A stretch of DNA of 62,125 nt from contig JAQGHM010000311.1 of the NCBI GenBank assembly GCA_028291615.1, positions 1 through 62,125 of the forward strand, written 5' to 3'. The notes beneath the pieces were generated by a model. That model did no database searches. It was not told the DNA's origin and saw nothing but the letters and a program-made list of their open reading frames with translations. The stretch comes from Phycisphaerales bacterium. Lineage in GTDB: Bacteria > Planctomycetota > Phycisphaerae > Tepidisphaerales > Tepidisphaeraceae. Positions 43,396 to 51,316 of the stretch are shown piece after piece. Each line of letters starts with the position of its first letter. The first letter of the stretch is position 1. A program made the position numbers and the translations under genes.

Positions 43396-44103
43396 ATGGA
43401 GGCGCTGCCGCTAATCCTCTTCTCAGGCATGGGCGCCGACGACGGCGTCTTCGAGCCCCAGCTTAAATCCTTCCCGCAACTCACCGTCCCCCGCTGGATC
43501 GAGCCCCTCCCGCACGAATCCCTCGCCGACTACGCCAAGCGATTCGCCGCACAGATCGACCCCGGCGTCCCCTGCTTCGTCGGTGGCGCATCCTTCGGCG
43601 GATTCGTCGCCATCGAGGCGGCCCGACACCTGCAAACCCGCGCCTGCTTCCTGATCGGCAGCGTCCGCTGCCCCAGCGAACTTCCGCTGCGCATTCGCGC
43701 CCTGCGCAAGCTCAAACACCTGCTCCCCGCAATCCCCTTCGAATGGATCGCGCCGCTGGCCGGCTGCAGCGTAAGACTCCGTGGCGAACGCATGCGCCCC
43801 GTCACCCGCAAGCTGATGAACATGCTCGATCACTCCAAGGCCGCGTATCTGAGATGGGCCTGCGAAGCTGTGCTGACATGGGAACCCACGCTCCCCGCTC
43901 CGGCCTTCCCCGTCTACCACATTCATGGCCACCACGACCTCGTGCTACCGGTGCGAAGAACCCACGCCGATGAAATCGTGTATACCGGCGGCCACATCCT
44001 CTCCCTGACAAGACCGCTGGATGTGAACCGGTTTTTGACGGAAAAGATGAACACCTGCACGACCCCCATAGACGTCGCCACTGCGGCAACGATCCATTCC
44101 TAG
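43396..44103 (+). CDS. Alpha/beta hydrolase
   Basis: The 235-residue cytoplasmic hydrolase has nucleophile elbow GGASFGGF (Ser66), acid in HIHGHHDLVLP and His in YTGGHILSL. The fold is complete but small. The substrate is unknown; thioesterases and carboxylesterases of this size are common. The ATG at 43396 starts five bases after the previous stop, so the gene ends a three-gene operon with the two HtrA-like genes. The longer frame upstream overlaps them and is not used. Confidence 0.82.
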   Translation: MEALPLILFSGMGADDGVFEPQLKSFPQLTVPRWIEPLPHESLADYAKRFAAQIDPGVPCFVGGASFGGFVAIEAARHLQTRACFLIGSVRCPSELPLRIRALRKLKHLLPAIPFEWIAPLAGCSVRLRGERMRPVTRKLMNMLDHSKAAYLRWACEAVLTWEPTLPAPAFPVYHIHGHHDLVLPVRRTHADEIVYTGGHILSLTRPLDVNRFLTEKMNTCTTPIDVATAATIHS

Positions 44104-44123
44104 TTCCCCGATTGTGACTCCTC

Positions 44124-44156
44124 ATCCGACCCCCGCGTCGATCCTTGGCGTCGGAT
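44124..44156. terminator. Hairpin ATCCGAC / GTCGGAT between convergent genes
   Basis: A 7-base perfect stem followed on the plus strand by TCTTC lies between the convergent hydrolase and DUF4240 genes. It is probably a shared terminator, without a long T tract. Confidence 0.45.
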
Positions 44157-44164
44157 TCTTCGCC

Positions 44165-44677
44165 TCAGTCTACCGCATCGCCATTTCGCAACTCCGGCCA
44201 CCCCGCCTTATTTGAGCACGACTCGCGCGAGATGCCCGCCGACGATGCGGGAAACTCCCCGAATTTCTCCTGATGAACGTGCCATGAGAGGTAACACATT
44301 TCCTCGCACTCGAGGTCCGTCATCGCGATCGATGGCTTGGCGTTGACCGCATCGTAATATTCCTTGCCCGCCGCCACGATAAACCCGCGCGCGTAGAGAA
44401 ACCCGTCATCGGACCCGTCCGTACGCTCCTGAATTTCCGAGCGATCGATGTCGAACAGTTTTCGCTCGAGGATCTGGTCGAACGCCAGCAGGTCCGGGGC
44501 GGAAAGCTCGCCCAGACTCTCGCGCAACGCCGGGATCACCTCTTCGAGCGCTTCCATTAATTCCTCGCCCTTTTCTTCCGACAGCTTCCCAGCGGCCAGC
44601 TTCTGCCGCGCCTTCGTCTTGCCGCCGACTGCTTGCCATGCGGTTTCGATCATGGCCCAGAAACGTGTGTCATCCAT
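44165..44677 (-). CDS. DUF4240-like protein
   Basis: The 170-residue soluble protein starts MDDTRFWAMIETAW, continues with an alternating helical ELMEALEEVIPALRESL and SAPDLLAFDQIL, and has DGSDDGFLYARGFIVAAGKEYYDAV. These match the DUF4240 pattern (start DxFWxxI, middle SDDxFxYFRxxLI). The function is unknown; relatives occur near toxin-immunity and WGR genes. GGAG lies about nine bases before the ATG at 44677, which is chosen over an upstream in-frame start 56 codons earlier. Confidence 0.8.
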   Translation of the reverse strand: MDDTRFWAMIETAWQAVGGKTKARQKLAAGKLSEEKGEELMEALEEVIPALRESLGELSAPDLLAFDQILERKLFDIDRSEIQERTDGSDDGFLYARGFIVAAGKEYYDAVNAKPSIAMTDLECEEMCYLSWHVHQEKFGEFPASSAGISRESCSNKAGWPELRNGDAVD

Positions 44678-44851
44678 ATGGTTTCTCCGCGTGCCTGAGA
44701 CTTGCTTCGCGCGCGCTTGGTTATGGTAGTGCCGCGCTGTTTCGCGAACGGTCCGGGTCGTCGCCTTAACCTCCGAACCCGGCGTGGTGGTGCACTTATT
44801 TTCCGGATAGGTCAGGGCGCGAAGTGTACCGAAATTCTTCGACATTGCCCC

Positions 44852-47110
44852 CTACTTCACCCGATTGATCGTATTGTAAACCACACCCTCGACGTTCGCC
44901 CCCCCGGCCGCCTTTAGCTTGTAGGTGATCGCCATCTGCATGACCGGCGCGAGGCCGGAAATCTCGAGAAAGACCGTCCGCCCATCGGCCTGCAGCTTTG
45001 CTGATTTCACCTCCACCGTGTCGTGCCCCTTCTTCGTTGGGTTGGCCACGGAGAACTCCGGGCTGCCGTAGGCTGACGACCACTTGTACGTCCACTGCTC
45101 GATGTCGTACGAGCCGGGCTCGCTCGCTGTCGCGGGGTCTAGCGGATCGGTGAATGTGATCGAAATTCCCTTGGCTGTCGCGTGCAGTTCCTTTGGGTGG
45201 TAGATGGGCTTGCCGGTGTAGCGCACGCGCTGGAGGCAGCCGTCCTTCGAGCCGCCGCTCTGCCAGCCGCGCAGGCCTGCGATGTAAAGCTGACCGTCGC
45301 CGGGGTTGAACCTGGGGCGCATGATGCCGGATTCGAATGCGAGGGGGAATCGCCAGACGCCGCCTTGCGCGACGCCGTCCACCAGTTCGTGCATCACCAT
45401 GAAGAGTGATGATTTGCCGTAGCTGGTGTGCACGATGTGGCCGGCGAAGGGGCCCCATTTGTCGCCGGGGGGGACGAATGCCTGGCCGCCCGATGAGGTG
45501 TCGAGCGAATAGGGAATCCAGCAGAGGGGCGCGTCGAAGGTTTTTGGGATGCCGCTGGGGTAGAGCTTTTTCAGGTCGAGCTGTTTTTCGATGCGCGGGT
45601 CGAAGGGGAAGCCGTAGAAACCGTCCGTCTTGCCGGGCGGGATGTAATTGATCTTGGACGTGGGCATCCAGTGGCCCTGGTTGTCGCCGACGACGATTTC
45701 GCCGGCGGGGCCGACCGCCAGGCCGTTGGGGGCGCGGAGGCCTCGGGCGATGTATTCCAGCTTGGAGCCGTCGGGGCTGACCCTGCAGATCGTCGAGTGG
45801 CCCGCGAAGAGGTCCGTCGGCGCCCAGGCACCGACGACGGAGTAGTAGAAGTTTCCGGCCGAGTCGGTGTCGAGGTCGAACTTGAAGAGGTGATATTGGT
45901 CGCCGGTCAGGCCGTCGTTGTTGAAGTTTTCGTAAGCGTCTGCTTCGCCGTCGCCGTCGAGGTCGCGCAGGCGGGTGATCTGGTCGCGGCCCAGCGCATA
46001 GATCGTGCCGTTGACGATCTTCACGCCCAGCGGCTCGTACAGGCCGGTGGCATAGCGCTTCCAGGTGAGCTGCGAGAGGGATTCGTCGATTCCGGAAACG
46101 ATCCAGACGTCGCCGTTCCAGGTGGTGACGGCGGCGGATTTGCCGTCGGGGAAGAAGTCTACGCCACTGAGGCGCATCCATGAGGACCAGGGGTTGTTCT
46201 CGGGCACTGCGAGCGAATCGACTACGTACGGTGCGCTGGGTTCCTTCGGATTCACGGCAAGCTCGCCATGGGTTTCGATGATGTCTTTCCAGCGCGCGGG
46301 GCCGCCGTGGGTGAGGGAGATCGGGTCGGGCTGGGGCGGGAGATTTTTTGAGATCGCGGAGACGTCGCCTGGTCCGATGACGATGGTGAAGAGTGCGCTT
46401 TCGGCGATGGCGGGCAGGCGGAGGCGCAGGGCGGCATCCTGCTTGACGATCGCCGCCCCCGCCGGAGCACCGACCAGCACCGCCGACAACTTCTCGGCGT
46501 TTTCCGCCAGCACGAATGTGAGCGGCTCGCTGGTCTTTTCCACGCGAAGGGTACGGGTAAAGAGGACGCCATCCCCCGCCGGCGCGGCCCCTGGTAATTC
46601 CAGCACGCGCCCGCCGCCGGCGGTGTAGTCGATCACCACCCGATCGCCAGCGAGGAACATGCCCGTGTAATGCGCGTGCGTCTTGGGCAGCGGGCCGACG
46701 TGCGGATTTCGCGGATCGGCCAGGCTCTGTTTCGCCGAAACGCCCGGCGCGATTGCCGTCGTGAAGGCGACCTTGCCGGCGATGGCGGGGCAGAATTCTC
46801 CCTTTGATGTGGTCATGTGCGTTCGCTTGAGGTCGAGCCATTCGCCCGTCCACCCGGCCGCGTAGCGCATCAATTCGGTGTCGAAGGAGATGAATGCGCC
46901 GTGTCCCAGTTTGATGTTGAGGGCTTTGTGGGCCAGGACGTCGGTCTTGCCGGCGCGCAGGCTTGACGAGAGGAAGGGGCCGTAGTCCATCAGCGCCCCT
47001 TTGGTCTTCAGGCCGGTCTCTTTTGCTGGCGGCGCTTCATCGTCGGCGCGCAGCGCGGGGGCGATCATCAGCAGCAGCAACGCGAGGCAGCAACGACAGA
47101 ACTTCATCAT
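44852..47110 (-). CDS. Secreted DUF6797/beta-propeller protein, full length
   Basis: The 752-residue protein has a signal peptide (MMKFCRCCLALLLLMIAPALRADD). A beta-rich N-terminal domain (about 40-290) matches DUF6797, with MDYGPFLSSSLRAG and FISFDTELMRYAAGW. A six-bladed-type propeller follows (about 300-600), and a C-terminal beta domain with GISITFTDPLDPATA and VVYNTINRVK. The propeller carries GDGEADAYENFNND, a calcium-loop-like motif. The protein is a clear paralogue of the truncated gene at 1-1641. Such proteins often also carry a cytochrome c domain; none is present here. The activity is unknown, possibly sugar oxidation or binding. Confidence 0.85.
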   Translation of the reverse strand: MMKFCRCCLALLLLMIAPALRADDEAPPAKETGLKTKGALMDYGPFLSSSLRAGKTDVLAHKALNIKLGHGAFISFDTELMRYAAGWTGEWLDLKRTHMTTSKGEFCPAIAGKVAFTTAIAPGVSAKQSLADPRNPHVGPLPKTHAHYTGMFLAGDRVVIDYTAGGGRVLELPGAAPAGDGVLFTRTLRVEKTSEPLTFVLAENAEKLSAVLVGAPAGAAIVKQDAALRLRLPAIAESALFTIVIGPGDVSAISKNLPPQPDPISLTHGGPARWKDIIETHGELAVNPKEPSAPYVVDSLAVPENNPWSSWMRLSGVDFFPDGKSAAVTTWNGDVWIVSGIDESLSQLTWKRYATGLYEPLGVKIVNGTIYALGRDQITRLRDLDGDGEADAYENFNNDGLTGDQYHLFKFDLDTDSAGNFYYSVVGAWAPTDLFAGHSTICRVSPDGSKLEYIARGLRAPNGLAVGPAGEIVVGDNQGHWMPTSKINYIPPGKTDGFYGFPFDPRIEKQLDLKKLYPSGIPKTFDAPLCWIPYSLDTSSGGQAFVPPGDKWGPFAGHIVHTSYGKSSLFMVMHELVDGVAQGGVWRFPLAFESGIMRPRFNPGDGQLYIAGLRGWQSGGSKDGCLQRVRYTGKPIYHPKELHATAKGISITFTDPLDPATASEPGSYDIEQWTYKWSSAYGSPEFSVANPTKKGHDTVEVKSAKLQADGRTVFLEISGLAPVMQMAITYKLKAAGGANVEGVVYNTINRVK

Positions 47111-47159
47111 CGATGTTATTACGTCCTCCCCGGAACCGCGTTGGCATCACGGGAGCTGA

Positions 47160-48467
47160 TTAGACGTTCTCCACGGTCTTCGTCTGGTTCAGAGAATAGG
47201 TAACCCCGCGCCATTCGAATTTGCCGGTGATGCATTGCTTGAGCGCCCGGCAGTAGATCCCGAGGCTGATCGCGCCGCCGAGGGGGAAGAGGAGCGCGTT
47301 CCACCAGCGGTTTTTGCTCCAGGCGTAGGTGAGGCCTAGCTGCACGGTCATCGCGAGCCAATGGAAGCCGCAGGCGATCAGCCAGCCGATCGCGCCGAGG
47401 TTCGTCAGCGGATGGCGCAGGCGGTAGATGCCGTAAATTGCGGCGACGTACAGGGAGAAACCGCTGAGGAGGAGGAAGGCGATGCCGGCGAGCATTGGCC
47501 AGGTTCGGCGGTCGCGCGAGAAGGAGAGGATGCGCGCCAGGCCGCGGTAAAGGGTCCCGAGCGAGTCGTACATGCGGACGGCGCACAGGTCCGCCCCCCA
47601 GGCGACGCGGACGCGGCGGCCGGAGTCTTTCACCAAATGCGCGAGGCCGACATCTTCGCAAGGGAGCGCGGCGACCCGGGTGTGGCCGCCGATCGCGTCG
47701 TAGACGTCGCGGCGGATCATCAGACATTGGCCGTTGGCGTAGGCGACGCGGCGGAAGGAATCGACGTTGGTCAGCGCGACGGCGTTGATCGAGGAAGAGA
47801 TCATGCCAGTGAGGGGGATGACCAGACCTTCGAAGAAAGTGTGCGATTCGAGCGCGGGGAGCAGCGTGAAGATGGCGGCGTTGTGCTTGATCGCGGCGCG
47901 GACGCAGAGGGAGAGGGCGGTGGTTTGCGTGAGGCGCATGTCGGAGTCTAGGCCGAGGAGGAAATGCGGAAGAGATGGGGGGGTGGGGGGATGGGGCGGT
48001 GGGGAGTCGCTGCTTTTCACCCCATGTCCCCATCTCCCCACTTCCCCATCCGCTTTTTTCACGCCCTTCTCGTAGGCGTTGTGCAGGGCGTTGCTCTTGC
48101 CGGCCCAGCCGGGAAGGACGTCGGCTTGCGTGCAGTGGACGATGCGCAGGTTGGGGTGACTCGTGGCCAAGCGGTCGAGGATTGCGCCGGTGGCGTCGGT
48201 GCTGCGGTCGTCGGCGACGACGACGTCGAGGTTGGGGTAGTCTTGGGCGAGGACGCTGGCGACGCATTTTTCGATGTTCGATTCCTCGTTGCGCGCGGGG
48301 ATCATCACCGTCAGCCGCGGGGCGGGATCGGGAAGCGGCGGGGTCTTCTGAAGCAGCTTGGACATCCGCCGGCGGCCCTCGAACATGGCGAGGATCATGA
48401 AGCCCCACGTGAGCGGGCCGAGCAGGAGGTAGAGGGTGAAGAGGGTGATTTCGAGCCAGATCGGCAT
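47160..48467 (-). CDS. Membrane glycosyltransferase family 2
   Basis: The 435-residue enzyme has an N-terminal membrane segment (EITLFTLYLLLGPLTWGFMIL), a GT-A catalytic domain and three to four C-terminal segments. Sugar-nucleotide motifs are VMIPARNEESNI, VVADDRSTDAT, the DxD-like LLGLDSDMRL and LPCEDVGLAHLV. Between residues about 139 and 165 a proline/serine-rich insertion (SPPPHPPTPPSLPH) coincides with a G-rich inverted repeat in the DNA, right before the DxD motif. It probably makes a surface glycan or glycolipid. It starts at 48467, with TATATC ten bases upstream. Confidence 0.88.
   Translation of the reverse strand: MPIWLEITLFTLYLLLGPLTWGFMILAMFEGRRRMSKLLQKTPPLPDPAPRLTVMIPARNEESNIEKCVASVLAQDYPNLDVVVADDRSTDATGAILDRLATSHPNLRIVHCTQADVLPGWAGKSNALHNAYEKGVKKADGEVGRWGHGVKSSDSPPPHPPTPPSLPHFLLGLDSDMRLTQTTALSLCVRAAIKHNAAIFTLLPALESHTFFEGLVIPLTGMISSSINAVALTNVDSFRRVAYANGQCLMIRRDVYDAIGGHTRVAALPCEDVGLAHLVKDSGRRVRVAWGADLCAVRMYDSLGTLYRGLARILSFSRDRRTWPMLAGIAFLLLSGFSLYVAAIYGIYRLRHPLTNLGAIGWLIACGFHWLAMTVQLGLTYAWSKNRWWNALLFPLGGAISLGIYCRALKQCITGKFEWRGVTYSLNQTKTVENV
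47974..48051. repeat. In-frame G-rich inverted repeat within the GT2 gene
   Basis: Left arm GATGGGGGGGTGGGG (from 47974) and right arm CCCCACTTCCCCATC (to 48051) flank a short centre. This 78-base element adds 26 codons to the catalytic domain without a frameshift. Similar G-rich runs occur at 5691-5722. Confidence 0.65.
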
Positions 48468-48482
48468 GGGGGGAGAGGATAT

Positions 48483-48512
48483 ACGTGAAGACGGGAAACG
48501 TGAAGACGGGAA
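48483..48512 (+). repeat. Two tandem 15-base units
   Basis: ACGTGAAGACGGGAA occurs twice in direct succession in the divergent gap between the GT2 gene and the zinc-ribbon gene. Confidence 0.7.
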
Positions 48513-48558
48513 AGATCGTTCTTGTGCGGCACGAGACGATAAGGACTGTCACTTCCGC

Positions 48559-48590
48559 CCGGCATGAAACCGGTCCATGCCGGTCTTTTT
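48559..48590 (+). terminator. Strong intrinsic terminator with no upstream gene
   Basis: CCGGCATG and CATGCCGG form a perfect 8-base stem with a 9-base loop, followed by TCTTTTT on the plus strand. No plus-strand gene lies upstream before the divergent GT2 gene. It may therefore end a small RNA starting near 48490 or act as an attenuator. Confidence 0.65.
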
Positions 48591-48603
48591 CATTGCTCAT
48601 CGA

Positions 48604-48609
48604 TATGAT
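48604..48609 (+). promoter_or_regulatory. -10 box TATGAT, six bases before GTG start
   Basis: TATGAT ends six bases before the GTG at 48616. This supports GTG as the start rather than the ATG at 48577, which lies inside the terminator stem. Confidence 0.55.
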
Positions 48610-48615
48610 GTCTGC

Positions 48616-49650
48616 GTGAAACGACGGCTGCGTATCGCACTGGGCATTTTGACACTCTCGTCGCTCGCGCTGCTAATCGCGACGATCGTCGTATGGGATT
48701 TGAGCTGGGGAGAAACCGCCGAAGGCGATTTTCGTTGCGGCGGTCTCTGGCATGCGGCGCTGGAGCCGGGGGTGCTTCATCTTAATAACAAGCCGCAGCG
48801 CAGTCTCGAGGAAAAGAAGATCGCTGGCGAGCGACGATCGCTGACCCAGGCGCTCGACCGCGAGCCCTATGGCACGCCGGCATATCGAACGGCGCTGGCG
48901 GAGAGCAGAGTCTTTGACGCCGCTGCTGAACGGCGGATGGCCGCGATCCCGCTGGTGGAGCGGTCGATTTCGATCTCGAAAGTGATGGGCGGGTTTGCGT
49001 TGCTGCCGGCGCTTTGGTGCGGGCGCGGGTTGTTTCGTAAGCGGCGGGATTTTGCAGGGCAGATCAAAGGACGATTCGCCATTGTCCTTGTGGTGTGGTT
49101 TGCGTTGTGCGCAACAATCGTCGTGTTTTGGGGGCGGAGCAATCGGCCTCATTACGACGAATTGATTTATAACAAGCGCGCGTTTGCGGATCGAAGCTCG
49201 GCGGGCGTTGCACTCCGCTCACTTCAAGGGCGCGTGATCCTTATTTGCAGCAAGCGCACTTGGGACGATCAAGGAGTATTCGACAAGGAAACGGCGGATG
49301 CCGAACGATCCACTCCCAACGGATTATCGGTGTATTCAGACCGGTACCAGACTGGACCGTGGAAAGCGTCGTTTCGCAGACGGCTTGCGTTTGACTTCGG
49401 ATGGTCATCGGGCCGAATTCCAGCCCAATGGGGCGGATCCGGAACGACGTCATCTGCTGTCGTTAGCGTGCCGCATTGGTTTCTACTGCTGTTATTGACG
49501 ACGCCCGTCGCGTGGACGCTGCGGCGTCGGATTCGGCGGGCACGGCGCATCCGGGCAGGCCTGTGTGGGAAGTGCGGCTACGATCTGCGCGAGTCACCGC
49601 TGCGCTGTCCGGAATGCGGAACGTTGGCGCGCCAAGAGGCCGTCACCTGA
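48616..49650 (+). CDS. Large membrane protein with C-terminal zinc ribbon
   Basis: The 344-residue protein starts VKRRLRIALGILTLSSLALLIATIVVW and has further membrane segments near KVMGGFALLPALWCG, FAIVLVVWFALCATIVVFWG and WFLLLLLTTPVAW. It ends in a basic RRRIRRARRIRAG and the zinc ribbon CGKCGYDLRESPLRCPECG. It is longer than the 189-residue relative at 35278, as if it carries an extra membrane module before the usual one. The function is unknown. The GTG start is chosen from promoter spacing. Confidence 0.75.
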   Translation: MKRRLRIALGILTLSSLALLIATIVVWDLSWGETAEGDFRCGGLWHAALEPGVLHLNNKPQRSLEEKKIAGERRSLTQALDREPYGTPAYRTALAESRVFDAAAERRMAAIPLVERSISISKVMGGFALLPALWCGRGLFRKRRDFAGQIKGRFAIVLVVWFALCATIVVFWGRSNRPHYDELIYNKRAFADRSSAGVALRSLQGRVILICSKRTWDDQGVFDKETADAERSTPNGLSVYSDRYQTGPWKASFRRRLAFDFGWSSGRIPAQWGGSGTTSSAVVSVPHWFLLLLLTTPVAWTLRRRIRRARRIRAGLCGKCGYDLRESPLRCPECGTLARQEAVT

Positions 49651-49659
49651 ATCGGCAGC

Positions 49660-49676
49660 CGGGACGGCCGCACCAC
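49660..49676 (+). repeat. 17-base CGGGACGGCCGCACCAC motif, copy 1
   Basis: Lies just after the zinc-ribbon gene. Two further copies, in opposite orientation to one another, are at 49959-49975 and 50023-50039. Confidence 0.65.
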
Positions 49677-49691
49677 AAAGAAAAGCAAAGA

Positions 49692-49940
49692 CTACCGCGT
49701 CGGGTTCCACTGGCGTTCGAGCTCGGTGATCTCGCTGCTACGGTCGATCTGGCGGGAAAGCTTCCAGTAGCCTAGCACCTGGTTTTTGGCGATCGGGTTG
49801 TTGACCACGTCGTCGATCGTCAGGCGGGTGAAGGCCAGCACGCGGTTGAGGCGGGTCTGGATGATACGGCTTTCGCGGGCGGCTTCGTGGACGGCGGGGG
49901 CGGCGGACGATTGAGGGGCGGAGAAATCGAAGAGTGCCAT
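49692..49940 (-). CDS. Small protein of unknown function
   Basis: The 82-residue soluble protein begins MALFDFSAPQSSAAPAVHEAARES and is mostly helical (RIIQTRLNRVLAFTRLTIDDVV). It ends with TELERQWNPTR. No family was recognised. It has an excellent -10 box eight bases before the ATG, supporting it as a real expressed gene. It is convergent with the zinc-ribbon gene and divergent from the gene at 50083. Confidence 0.65.
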   Translation of the reverse strand: MALFDFSAPQSSAAPAVHEAARESRIIQTRLNRVLAFTRLTIDDVVNNPIAKNQVLGYWKLSRQIDRSSEITELERQWNPTR

Positions 49941-49948
49941 GGTGGGTG

Positions 49949-49954
49949 ATTATA
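49949..49954 (-). promoter_or_regulatory. Consensus -10 TATAAT, eight bases before the start codon
   Basis: On the minus strand TGTATAAT (extended -10) is followed by eight bases and the ATG at 49940, the clearest leaderless arrangement in the window. Confidence 0.65.
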
Positions 49955-49958
49955 CACT

Positions 49959-50039
49959 GTGGTGCGGCCGTCCCGCCTGCGTATTGAGTTTATTTGAATT
50001 GAGAGCAGCCGCGGAGAGCAGCCGGGACGGCCGCACCAC
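49959..50039. repeat. Inverted pair of the 17-base GTGGTGCGGCCGTCCCG motif
   Basis: The arms at 49959-49975 and 50023-50039 are perfect reverse complements separated by 47 bases. They can form a long stem between two divergent genes. Confidence 0.7.
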
Positions 50040-50082
50040 AATTTGCTATCGTGACCGGGAGGAAAATGAGGAGCAGGATCTG

Positions 50083-50889
50083 ATGATTGTTTTGACCACA
50101 CCGCCGCCGGGAAATACGGCTGATTTTGTTGCTTGCTTGCGCGGGTTGCTGGCGCAGGCGGTCGTCATTCGCGGTGACACGGTGAAAGTTGCCGGCGATT
50201 TTCCGGCGATGCGGGAGTTGACGATCGATCTGACCGGCGCGACGCCGCTGGATCATCCGGCGGGGCGGTGGCTGGATGGTACGGCGGGAGAGGTGCTGGG
50301 TGAGTTCTCCGTCGATGCGTTGCAGGTAATCGGTCATCCGTTCGGCGACGCTCAGCGGCCGATTGAGGTTGACGCATCGGCGCGGCAGTGTCGGGGGCAG
50401 TTCGTCAAAGCGGCTGACGGTGCGACGGCGCTGCGGCTGGTGGGGGCGGTGGACGGGCGGCTTCGGGCGTCTGTCGCGCGTTCGACCGTCGAGCGGATTT
50501 GCGTGATCGAGGCCAACAAGGCAGCGCGGGCGCAGGGGGTGGAGATCAAGGACGTGCAGGTGGCGTGGCGGAGCGATGGTGGGCCGCGCGGGTTGGCGGT
50601 CGAGGTGCAGGTGAAGGCGAAGAAGGGGTTTTTGCCGGCGGCGGTGGTGCGGGTGCGCGGGCGGTTGCAGATCGATGCTTCGCTCAATGCGACGATCTCG
50701 GGTTTATCGGTCGATGGGGAGGGGATGGTCGGCACGCTGGGGGCCGGCCTCATCCGTCCCAAGCTCATGCAGGCGGAGGGGATGAGCAAGTCGTTGCTGG
50801 GCCTGCCGTTGGACGAATTGCGGATTAAAGACGTGCGGCTGGTGGTTCTAGACGATATGTTGACTGTGGAGGCGGATTTCGCAGGTTAG
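50083..50889 (+). CDS. Unknown beta-rich protein, possibly DUF2993/LmeA-like
   Basis: The 268-residue protein lacks a signal peptide. The second half has long amphipathic strands and helix breaks typical of tubular lipid-binding folds, ending LPLDELRIKDVRLVVLDDMLTVEADFAG (landmarks RIKDVRLVVLDDMLTVEA). The resemblance to the DUF2993/LmeA lipid-binding family is weak and given only as a suggestion. The ATG at 50083 is preceded by AGGAG at nine bases. The longer frame to 49939 would translate the inverted repeat and is rejected. Confidence 0.65.
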   Translation: MIVLTTPPPGNTADFVACLRGLLAQAVVIRGDTVKVAGDFPAMRELTIDLTGATPLDHPAGRWLDGTAGEVLGEFSVDALQVIGHPFGDAQRPIEVDASARQCRGQFVKAADGATALRLVGAVDGRLRASVARSTVERICVIEANKAARAQGVEIKDVQVAWRSDGGPRGLAVEVQVKAKKGFLPAAVVRVRGRLQIDASLNATISGLSVDGEGMVGTLGAGLIRPKLMQAEGMSKSLLGLPLDELRIKDVRLVVLDDMLTVEADFAG

Positions 50890-50902
50890 TGGGAGGTTTC
50901 TG

Positions 50903-51316
50903 ATGCCACGCGTATTGTCTGCATTATTGATCATTGTTCTGGCGCTCGGTCTGGTCGTACCGGCCCTTGCGAAGAAGCACCCGACGACGGCGACCGCGCC
51001 GGCGACGCAGGAAGCGCCCAAAGGGAAGGAAGATGCTGTCGCGACGCACAAGCACCGCGCGGCTGAATTTGAGAATGGCAAGGAACTGGACGCGGAAAAG
51101 ACGAAGGGCAAAGTGGGGACGCTGAGCGATCAGGTGAATGCGCTGGATAAGAAGCTGAAGGATTCGGGCAAAGGAGCGGCCGAAGAGGCGCCGGCGACCG
51201 GCAAACGTCATCACGCGGCCGCGACGCAGCCTGCAACGCAGGAAGCGCCCAAGTCTTCAAAGACCAAGGCCCGGCGAGAAGCGGCGGAAAAAGCGGCTGC
51301 GGAGTCAGGCAAGTGA
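50903..51316 (+). CDS. Small secreted Ala/Lys/Glu-rich protein
   Basis: The 137-residue protein has a signal peptide (MPRVLSALLIIVLALGLVVPALA). The mature part is highly charged and of low complexity, with two copies of a PATQEAPK segment (near residues 33 and 110) and an amphipathic central stretch (LSDQVNALDKKLKDSG) that could be coiled coil. No family was recognised. It follows the previous gene by 13 bases and may be co-transcribed. The 3' end overlaps the convergent gene by 12 bases. Confidence 0.7.
   Translation: MPRVLSALLIIVLALGLVVPALAKKHPTTATAPATQEAPKGKEDAVATHKHRAAEFENGKELDAEKTKGKVGTLSDQVNALDKKLKDSGKGAAEEAPATGKRHHAAATQPATQEAPKSSKTKARREAAEKAAAESGK

Noticed and set aside
41238-43484. 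748-codon minus-strand open frame across both HtrA-like genes
   Set aside because: Asp/Gly/Ala/Val-rich shadow with no motif; the plus-strand proteins carry clear family motifs. High GC makes long antisense frames common here.
44796-46853. 685-codon alternative minus frame in the propeller gene
   Set aside because: Arg/Pro/His-rich shadow; the 752-residue frame has a signal peptide and family motifs.
49939-50082. Longer start for the gene at 50083
   Set aside because: These 48 codons translate the inverted repeat; AGGAG precedes the ATG at 50083.
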